Positions 1-5,006 of a DNA stretch of 5,006 nucleotides are shown here, piece by piece; position 1 is the stretch's first letter, and every line of letters starts with the position of its first letter. The stretch covers positions 1-5,006 of the forward strand of contig JAGAAD010000015.1 of assembly GCA_017615445.1 (NCBI GenBank), written 5' to 3'. The position numbers were made by a program, and so were the translations under genes. The DNA is from Bacteroidales bacterium. GTDB lineage: Bacteria > Bacteroidota > Bacteroidia > Bacteroidales > UBA932. The notes under the pieces were generated by a model. The model was not told the DNA's origin and made no database searches. It saw only the letters and a program-made list of their open reading frames with translations.

Positions 1-1118
1 GTGCAGAAGCCGTCGATGCCGCCCACATAGGGCTCGATCGTGCGGCCCTTCCACGCTGCTCCATTGTAGAGGATCGTCGCCTGGAAGCGAGGCTCGAGAA
101 GCGCGTACGGCGGGTCAGTCGTCGTGGTTCCGTGCCACGCCGACCAGTCGGGCTTGCCGCCGGTCGCGTATTCGTAGGATTCCACCATTTCCTGGGTGGG
201 CGTGCCATAGCCGCCGCCTATCTGCTCGGCGAGGGCATAGTCGCCGCCCGGCGAGTAATAGAAATCGAATTCGTGAGTGATATTATCACTGTAGGACCAG
301 GAATACTGGAAGATGGTCTCTTTGTTGCCTGCCGACACGGATTTTGTGAAGGCGTCCGCATACGCGGGCTCGAGGGAATAGCCGAGAGCCGCGAGGGAAT
401 CCACGGCGTCCACCACGGCCTGGTTGCGGCCGGCGTAGAGCATAGCCCTGGAGGTGACGGCGAAAGCGACTCCCTTGTCAAGGCGTCCTGCGGCTGCCGC
501 CTTGACGGGCAGTTTCGCCGCGGCGTCCTTGAGGTCTTTCTCGATGAAATCCCATCCCTGGGCTTCGGTGGAGAGGGCCTTGTCCGCCTTGATCGCAGTG
601 AGGTCTTCGTCGTAGAGTATCACTTCTTTGTAGCGCTTGACCAGTTCGAAGTAGAGCCAGCCCCTCATAAGGAGCAGTTCTCCTTCAAGCCTCTGAGCGT
701 CAGCCGCGGAGAGTTTTGTGCCAAGAGTGTGGAGATTGTCCAGCGCTTCATTGGTGCGGCGTACTGCGGAATACAGGCTGCCCCAGCAACCCAGATACAC
801 GTCCACGAAGTTGTTCGTGAGGTTGGTTCCGCCATATGCCACCTGGCTGGGGATAAGAGCGTAAGCGAAGTTCACATATGAGCCGTACTTGAACTCGTCT
901 GTGAACGCCTCGGTCATACCCACCGAACTGGGCCAGGAAGCGAAAATGTTATACGTGTAGGACACGATGTCGTTCACCGCGTATTCTGCGGACTGGACGT
1001 CGTTCCACATAACGATGTCGGAGACGCGGTCCCTCGGAGTCAGATCCAGAAGCGAGTTACAGGAAACGCCCGCGAAGACCGATGCGACCAGACATATGAT
1101 AGTTAACTGTCTTTTCAT
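1..1118 (-). CDS. SusD-like outer-membrane nutrient-binding lipoprotein (partial, C-terminus missing)
   Basis: N-terminal 372 codons of a SusD/RagB-family lipoprotein; the reading frame is open without interruption to the window edge, where the C-terminus is cut off. Family members usually have about 500-600 residues, so roughly 130-230 are probably missing. The start MKRQLTIICLVASVFAGVSC is a type II signal peptide with lipobox GVSC, giving a lipidated Cys20. The family-typical N-terminus NSLLDLTPRDRVSD follows. Other SusD hallmarks are the helix LEGELLLMRGWLYFELVKRY (residues 144-163), the helix LDKGVAFAVTSRAMLYAGR (213-231; both resemble the TPR-like scaffold) and EPRFQATILYNGAAWKGR (342-359). 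SusD proteins bind substrate at the cell surface and act as a hinged lid on their SusC partner, here the gene immediately upstream. The start is fixed by the signal peptide and by a good Shine-Dalgarno sequence. The substrate cannot be inferred. Confidence 0.95.
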   Translation of the reverse strand, partial: MKRQLTIICLVASVFAGVSCNSLLDLTPRDRVSDIVMWNDVQSAEYAVNDIVSYTYNIFASWPSSVGMTEAFTDEFKYGSYVNFAYALIPSQVAYGGTNLTNNFVDVYLGCWGSLYSAVRRTNEALDNLHTLGTKLSAADAQRLEGELLLMRGWLYFELVKRYKEVILYDEDLTAIKADKALSTEAQGWDFIEKDLKDAAAKLPVKAAAAGRLDKGVAFAVTSRAMLYAGRNQAVVDAVDSLAALGYSLEPAYADAFTKSVSAGNKETIFQYSWSYSDNITHEFDFYYSPGGDYALAEQIGGGYGTPTQEMVESYEYATGGKPDWSAWHGTTTTDPPYALLEPRFQATILYNGAAWKGRTIEPYVGGIDGFC

Positions 1119-1126
1119 CTTTAGTT

Positions 1127-1133
1127 CCTCCTT
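1127..1133 (-). promoter_or_regulatory. Shine-Dalgarno sequence of the susD-like gene, overlapping the susC stop
   Basis: On the minus strand AAGGAGG lies 8 nt before the susD-like ATG, and its first two bases are the last two of the susC TAA stop (1132-1134). The two genes are 13 nt apart with no room for a terminator or separate promoter, so they should be co-transcribed and may be translationally coupled. A near-consensus Shine-Dalgarno is notable because Bacteroidota generally rely little on this signal. The susC and rplQ starts in this window lack a comparable one. Confidence 0.8.
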
Positions 1134-4100
1134 AAAGTGTTATTGTAACTCCTCCCATCACAAATCTCTGCTGAGGGTAATATCCGTTGTTGACTCCCGG
1201 AGATTCGGGGTCTATGCCTTCCGGCAGGCCGTCGATCGTGAAGAGGTTGTTGCCTTCCACAAAGAAACGCAAGGTCTCAAGTCCCAGGCGACGGGTAAGC
1301 GTCTTGGGGATGGTGTAGCCGAGCTGAGCCGTCTTCAGACGGACGTAGGTTCCGTCCCTCCACCAGAAACTGGAACTGAGGCCGTTGTCGCCGCCGTGGC
1401 CGGTGGTGCCAAGGGTAAGCCTCGGGAAAGTGCCATTCGGATTCTCCAGGCTCCAGGCATTTTCCACCAGGTAGAGAGGAGAGTTGGCTCCCTCCTTGAA
1501 GGTCTTGGTCCAGATGGTGTCGTCGTCGTTGTAGTTGAAATATGTTCCGGTCATGGACACCTGGAACAGCGCGCCGCCGGTGAACTGGGCGTTGAAGTCA
1601 AAGCCGTTCCAGCCCACATTGATGTTGAGACCGAAGGTGAGTTCAGGTCTGTTGGACTTTCCGAAGATACCGCGGTCCTGCCAGGTGATCTGTCCGTCGC
1701 CGTTGAGGTCCACATACTTGATGTCGCCCACATTCGGACGGGTCCCGTACCATGCGGAATTGTCGATTTCCTCTTCGCTGCGGTACAGGCCGTCTGCGAG
1801 CCAGCCCCAAAGCGAGTTATATGTGGTGCCGCAGACCTTCTGCCAGTCGGGCACGTTTGGATCGTCCTGGTATTTGAGCCAGCGGGTCTTCGAATATGTC
1901 GCGGTGGCGCCTATCTCATAGTAGAACGGGCTGCCGAGCAGTTCGAAGCGGTTCTTGTGCGTCACCAGAATGTCGATACCCTTCGAGTCGATAGCGTTGC
2001 CGTTCACATAAGTCGGATAATAGCCGCCCATCGAGGACGGTTTGCCGCCGCTGTTGCCCGTGAGGATATCGTAGGTGTAGTTATAGAATCCGTCCACCTC
2101 CATTCCGAGTTTCTCTTCCCAGAGGCTGAGGTCGTAACCGATGTTCCACGACAAGGTCTTTTCCCAAGTAAGGTCCTTGTTCGGCACGCCGGTGGTGTAG
2201 TAGGCCGGCACTGCGGAACCGTTCTGAAGAACGATCTTGCCCGCGAGCGCGTAGGACGAGAGGAACATAAACGGACTGACGCCGTCGTTGCCCAGCAGAC
2301 CCACGCTGCCGCGTATCTTCAAGTTGTCAAGGCCGTCGTTGCCCAGCAGACCCACGCTGCCGCGTATCTTCAAGTTGTCAAGGCCGTCGATGCCGCTCAT
2401 GAAGTCTTCCTTGGAGATGTTCCATCCGAGGGAAGCCGACGGGAAGAAGCCCCAGCGGGTCGAGGTCATTCCCGCGAACTTGTACGAGCCGTCGTAGCGG
2501 CCGGTGATCTCGGCGAGGTACTTCTCGTCGTAGTTGTAGCGCAGCCTGCCCACATAGCCCGCGTTGCGCGCCTGCGAACTGCCGCCCGAGATCGGGGCCG
2601 CCGTGGGCACGCCGTTGCTGAGTTCGGCCAGCAGCGCGAAGGGAACGTTCTGCGCATATGCGGCGAGCGAGTTGCCCGCCACCTCGCGGAACTCCGCGAG
2701 CAGGATCGCGTCCACGTTATGATTTCCGAAGGTGTTAGTGTAGCCCAGCGAAGCCTGGCCCGTCATGGAGTACGAGTACACCGCGCCCTCGCCCACTCTG
2801 TTGCCCACGGACGCGCCGTTGACGTCGATCATAGGCGAAGACCAGGTCCAGCCGGATTCGCCGCGGACGCGCGCTTTCACATAGTAGGGCGTGTCCACGT
2901 TCTTATCGTAGGTGTTCGCCCATTCATAGGAGCCGCTGGCCTTGGCCTGCAATCCCTTGATGAACGGGATGTTCCATGTGAGGGTGGCGTTCGCCGTGCC
3001 CACGAAAGTGCGCTCAAGTTTGGAACCGGACTCCCTGAGGGCCGCGAGCGGGCTGTCGGGATACACCTGGTTGGAAGGAATGGCGCCGGTGTAATAACCG
3101 TCCTCCGTCTTTTCCGGAAGGAAAGGCCACATTCCTATTGTCTGATGGGCGATGGAGAACCAGCCCACTTCGTAGCCGAAGTAACTGTCCGAACCGCCGG
3201 AGTTGAAACGAGGGGTGTTGCGGAAGCCCACGGTGCCGCTGAGGCCTGCGTTGAAGATCAGGTTCTCCGCGATCTTGGACTCCACGTTCGCCCTGACGTT
3301 GTATCTTTTGTAGTTGAAGCCTTCGATGTTACCGTCCTGGCCCAGATAACCGGCCGAGATGAAATAGCGTCCGGCGTCGTTGCCTCCCTGCACGGTTATG
3401 TTGTGCTTACGGGTGTAGCCGGTGCCGAAGACCTTGCTGATATAGTCCACGTTGTCCCAACCGTCCGAAGGGTCGCCGTTGAGCATCGCCTTGACGTTGT
3501 CCTCCGTGAAATAGGGCTCATACTCAGCCTCGGAGGCTATCGCGCCGCTGGCGAGCTGGTCCATCATCTGCGCGAGGTTATAGTAGTAAGCGAACTGCGG
3601 ACCGTCCATGAACTTGGGGAAGTTCGCGTTCATGGACACACCGAGGGAGCCGTTGTACGAGATGCGGGCGTCGCCCTTCTCACCCTTGCGGGTGGTGATG
3701 ATGATCACGCCGCCGGCCGCCTTCAGACCGTAGACCGCCGCGGAAGCGCCGTCCTTCAGCACGGACACGCTCTCGATATCCTGCGGGTCTATGTCGTTGA
3801 TGTCGCTGACCGGGAAGCCGTCCACGACGTAAGCGACACCGTAGACGGAGCCGCGGATGCGGATGGAGGCCTGGTCCAGACCCGGCTCACCGGATTCCTG
3901 CACTGACGACAGACCTGAGAGTTTACCTGCAAGGACCTGCGAAACATTGGTCGCCGGCGACTTGAGGAGTTCGTCTCCCTTGATGGCGGAAACGGCCGCG
4001 GTCATAGTCTCTTTCTTGGCTGTGCCGTAACCCACCACCACCACGTCTTCAAGCATCAGGGAATCTTCGTCGAGGGAAAGGTCCAGAGTGCGTTCGCCGT

Positions 4101-4347
4101 GGTAATCGCGCACGACAGTCTTGAATCCGAGGCAGGAAAACTCCAGTTTGGAGCCTGCTTTCACCTGAATTAGGTAATGTCCGTCGAAATCTGTGATAGT
4201 TCCATTGCTTGTACCGACTTCCAGAACCATCACGCCCGGAAGGCCCTGACCCGAAGCATCGGTAATGCGTCCAGTTAGGTTAGTTTGGGCGGACACGACG
4301 GCCGCGCAGAAAAACAGGGCGGCCAGAACGGTTATTAGTTTTTTCAT
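1132..4347 (-). CDS. SusC/RagA-family TonB-dependent outer-membrane transporter
   Basis: Complete 1071-residue SusC-like transporter, a normal length for the family (about 950-1100). Order of parts: type I signal peptide (residues 1-20, cleavage near VSA-Q); carboxypeptidase-regulatory-like beta-sandwich (about 23-95); TonB-box-like motif DVVVVGYGT (101-109); plug domain (about 115-222) ending in AAVYGLKAAGGVIIITTRKG; then the beta-barrel to the C-terminus. An acidic loop DLNGDGQITWQD (880-891), common in SusC proteins, resembles a calcium-binding EF-hand loop. There is no N-terminal STN signalling domain, so direct FecA-like signalling to an anti-sigma factor is not expected. It should import a substrate across the outer membrane with the downstream SusD partner, energised by TonB-ExbBD. 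Oddities: residues 656-672 are repeated exactly at 673-689, and the protein ends in GGVTITL rather than the aromatic residue usual for barrel proteins. The start is set by the signal peptide; no Shine-Dalgarno is seen before it. Confidence 0.96.
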   Translation of the reverse strand: MKKLITVLAALFFCAAVVSAQTNLTGRITDASGQGLPGVMVLEVGTSNGTITDFDGHYLIQVKAGSKLEFSCLGFKTVVRDYHGERTLDLSLDEDSLMLEDVVVVGYGTAKKETMTAAVSAIKGDELLKSPATNVSQVLAGKLSGLSSVQESGEPGLDQASIRIRGSVYGVAYVVDGFPVSDINDIDPQDIESVSVLKDGASAAVYGLKAAGGVIIITTRKGEKGDARISYNGSLGVSMNANFPKFMDGPQFAYYYNLAQMMDQLASGAIASEAEYEPYFTEDNVKAMLNGDPSDGWDNVDYISKVFGTGYTRKHNITVQGGNDAGRYFISAGYLGQDGNIEGFNYKRYNVRANVESKIAENLIFNAGLSGTVGFRNTPRFNSGGSDSYFGYEVGWFSIAHQTIGMWPFLPEKTEDGYYTGAIPSNQVYPDSPLAALRESGSKLERTFVGTANATLTWNIPFIKGLQAKASGSYEWANTYDKNVDTPYYVKARVRGESGWTWSSPMIDVNGASVGNRVGEGAVYSYSMTGQASLGYTNTFGNHNVDAILLAEFREVAGNSLAAYAQNVPFALLAELSNGVPTAAPISGGSSQARNAGYVGRLRYNYDEKYLAEITGRYDGSYKFAGMTSTRWGFFPSASLGWNISKEDFMSGIDGLDNLKIRGSVGLLGNDGLDNLKIRGSVGLLGNDGVSPFMFLSSYALAGKIVLQNGSAVPAYYTTGVPNKDLTWEKTLSWNIGYDLSLWEEKLGMEVDGFYNYTYDILTGNSGGKPSSMGGYYPTYVNGNAIDSKGIDILVTHKNRFELLGSPFYYEIGATATYSKTRWLKYQDDPNVPDWQKVCGTTYNSLWGWLADGLYRSEEEIDNSAWYGTRPNVGDIKYVDLNGDGQITWQDRGIFGKSNRPELTFGLNINVGWNGFDFNAQFTGGALFQVSMTGTYFNYNDDDTIWTKTFKEGANSPLYLVENAWSLENPNGTFPRLTLGTTGHGGDNGLSSSFWWRDGTYVRLKTAQLGYTIPKTLTRRLGLETLRFFVEGNNLFTIDGLPEGIDPESPGVNNGYYPQQRFVMGGVTITL
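2281..2389. repeat. Perfect 51-bp tandem duplication inside susC
   Basis: Two identical 51-bp units (2281-2331 and 2332-2382) are followed by the first 7 bp of a third (gccgtcg, 2383-2389). The unit is 17 codons, so the frame is kept and the protein carries LDNLKIRGSVGLLGNDG twice in succession (residues 656-672 and 673-689). The sequence gccgtcg occurs at 2281, 2332 and 2383. A single ancestral unit flanked by this 7-bp direct repeat would give exactly this arrangement after one slippage or unequal-recombination event. Confidence 0.97.
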
Positions 4348-4353
4348 TATTAG

Positions 4354-4365
4354 GCTTTATAAAGC
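4354..4365. promoter_or_regulatory. 12-bp perfect palindrome between promoter and susC start
   Basis: GCTTTATAAAGC is a perfect palindrome, starting 6 nt upstream of the susC ATG and lying 4 nt downstream of the -7 box. It would overlap the expected transcription start region. It could be a regulator-binding site or form a very short hairpin in the leader RNA. A chance palindrome in AT-rich sequence is also possible; no regulator is identified in the window. Confidence 0.35.
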
Positions 4366-4369
4366 GTCT

Positions 4370-4377
4370 CAAAGATA
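4370..4377 (-). promoter_or_regulatory. Candidate Bacteroides-type -7 promoter element for susCD
   Basis: On the minus strand TATCTTTG matches the Bacteroides primary-sigma -7 consensus TAnnTTTG exactly. It lies 22 nt upstream of the susC ATG, predicting a leader of only about 15 nt. No TTTG (-33 box) is seen about 19-21 nt further upstream, where the terminator stem lies, so the promoter may be weak or need an activator. It is the only evident promoter for the two-gene unit within the window. Confidence 0.6.
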
Positions 4378-4378
4378 C

Positions 4379-4412
4379 AAAAAAAATGGACTCACGCGTG
4401 TGCGCGAGTCCA
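4379..4412 (-). terminator. Intrinsic terminator of the rpoA-rplQ operon
   Basis: Read on the minus strand, a 26-nt hairpin (4387-4412) has an uninterrupted 11-bp stem including one G-U wobble, arms TGGACTCGCGC and GCGTGAGTCCA, and a 4-nt loop ACAC. A run of eight T follows (4379-4386). The pairing favours minus-strand transcription: the G-U wobble becomes an A-C mismatch on the other strand, and the T-run follows the stem only in this direction. It begins 23 nt after the rplQ stop and should end the ribosomal-protein transcript before susC. Confidence 0.92.
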
Positions 4413-4435
4413 CATTTTGAGCGCTAAGCCCTGAA

Positions 4436-4930
4436 TTACTCAGCCTTCTGCTCTTCTGCCGCGGCCTCTGCGGGAGCCTCGACGGCTTCCTCTGCCTTGG
4501 GCTCGGCCTTCTTCGTGCTACGACGGGTGGTCTTCTTGGCTGCCGCCTTGGGAGCGGCTGCAAGAGCGGCCTCGTTGAAGTCTACGAGTTCGATAAGAGC
4601 CATTTCAGCTGCATCTCCCTGACGGAAACCGAGGTGGAGTACGCGGGTGTATCCGCCCGGACGGTCTGCGATCTTGGGAGCGACGGTGCGGAAGAGTTCC
4701 GCAACGGCGGCCTTGTCTTTCAGATAACTGAACACCACTCGGCGTGAGTGAGTGCTGTCGTCCTTGGACTTGGTGATGAGGGGCTCGACATAGGACTTGA
4801 GGGCCTTCGCCTTCGCAACCGTAGTCGTGATCCTCTTCTTAAGGATGAGCGATGATGCGAGGTTGGCAAGGAGAGCCTTGCGGTGGCCTGCCTGACGTCC
4901 GAGATGATTGATAGATCTATTGTGTCTCAT
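4436..4930 (-). CDS. rplQ: 50S ribosomal protein L17 (bL17)
   Basis: Complete 164-residue L17, a component of the large ribosomal subunit. The conserved core spans about residues 1-118. It opens with [20 protein letters not shown] and continues with [18 protein letters not shown], the [15 protein letters not shown] segment, and the signature [21 protein letters not shown] (90-110) followed by ALIELVDF. Residues 121-164 form a low-complexity tail rich in Ala, Lys and Glu that the roughly 125-residue E. coli protein lacks; such tails are common in Bacteroidota L17. The tail is basic first ([10 protein letters not shown]) and acidic afterwards. The ATG lies 2 nt after the rpoA stop, the standard rpoA-rplQ arrangement at the end of the alpha operon. 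No clear Shine-Dalgarno precedes it, so translation probably depends on coupling to rpoA. Confidence 0.98.
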   Translation of the reverse strand: MRHNRSINHLGRQAGHRKALLANLASSLILKKRITTTVAKAKALKSYVEPLITKSKDDSTHSRRVVFSYLKDKAAVAELFRTVAPKIADRPGGYTRVLHLGFRQGDAAEMALIELVDFNEAALAAAPKAAAKKTTRRSTKKAEPKAEEAVEAPAEAAAEEQKAE

Positions 4931-4932
4931 CG

Positions 4933-5006
4933 TTATACGTTCTTTTTCTTGGGTTCAATATTGTACTTGGTAACATCCATTCCGAATGAGAGGTGGTTCT
5001 GTTCGA
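4933..5006 (-). CDS. rpoA: DNA-directed RNA polymerase subunit alpha (partial, C-terminal end only)
   Basis: The last 23 codons plus TAA stop of rpoA; the rest lies beyond the right edge. The visible residues include [15 protein letters not shown], which resembles the end of Bacteroidota alpha subunits, followed by a short basic tail ending KKKNV. Its position 2 nt before rplQ matches the conserved rpoA-rplQ order and supports the call. The alpha subunit scaffolds RNA polymerase assembly, and its C-terminal domain contacts DNA and activators. Only this short tail can be judged here. Confidence 0.9.
   Translation of the reverse strand, partial: EQNHLSFGMDVTKYNIEPKKKNV

Noticed and set aside
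132..881. 249-codon open frame on the plus strand, opposite the susD-like gene
   Set aside because: The minus-strand SusD reading is continuous and carries a lipobox and family motifs. The plus-strand product resembles no family I know.
2281..2389. The 51-bp repeat as a CRISPR or mobile-element trace
   Set aside because: The units are directly adjacent with no spacers and remain in frame in a coding sequence. There are no inverted ends or target-site duplications.
2288..2657. Short open frames around the susC duplication on both strands (2288-2497 plus, 2466-2657 minus)
   Set aside because: They are fully contained in susC in other frames, with Arg/Pro/Ser-rich compositions typical of shadow frames.
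967..3906. 979-codon open frame on the plus strand, opposite susC
   Set aside because: It lies antisense to a clear SusC gene, has no recognisable domain or signal peptide, and its repeated VVAQQTHAAAYLQVVKA segment is just the antisense reading of the 51-bp duplication. GC-rich codon use on the real strand keeps this frame open.
4379..4412. Hairpin as a bidirectional terminator or riboswitch for susC
   Set aside because: The T-run follows the stem only on the minus strand, and the hairpin lies upstream of the susC promoter box, so it would not be in the susC leader if that promoter is used.
4369..4563. 64-codon minus-strand frame running through the rplQ tail and the terminator
   Set aside because: It overlaps the rplQ 3' end in another frame and reads through the terminator hairpin. 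Its Arg/Pro-rich product is a frame shadow of the Ala/Lys/Glu tail.

Overview
The window comes from a member of the Bacteroidota, most likely order Bacteroidales. Three things point there: an adjacent SusC/SusD outer-membrane pair, a -7 promoter box that matches the Bacteroides-type consensus TAnnTTTG, and an RpoA C-terminus and L17 protein of the type seen in this phylum. The DNA looks GC-rich for the order (judged by eye, not computed). That would fit a lineage such as Alistipes/Rikenellaceae or an uncultured gut Bacteroidales, but the genus cannot be settled from this sequence.

All genes lie on the minus strand, so the window reads from right to left. At the right edge are the last 23 codons of rpoA (RNA polymerase alpha subunit), followed after 2 nt by rplQ (ribosomal protein L17). 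This is the conserved end of the large ribosomal-protein/alpha operon. A strong intrinsic terminator then closes that unit. A candidate promoter for the next gene directly abuts the terminator's T-tract, and a 12-bp palindrome sits between that promoter and the start codon.

The rest of the window (about 4.3 kb) is a two-gene unit. A complete susC-like TonB-dependent transporter (1071 aa) is followed 13 nt later by the N-terminal 372 residues of a susD-like lipoprotein, which runs off the left edge. SusD-like proteins form a lid on the SusC barrel, and the pair imports glycans or other large substrates across the outer membrane using TonB energy. No enzyme or regulator is visible, so the substrate is unknown.

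The most unusual feature is a perfect, in-frame 51-bp tandem duplication inside susC. It doubles a conserved barrel segment and is bounded by 7-bp microhomologies. It is either a recent slippage event that may alter the barrel or an assembly artefact. I found no RNA gene, mobile element or CRISPR array, and nothing that clearly forms a new system.
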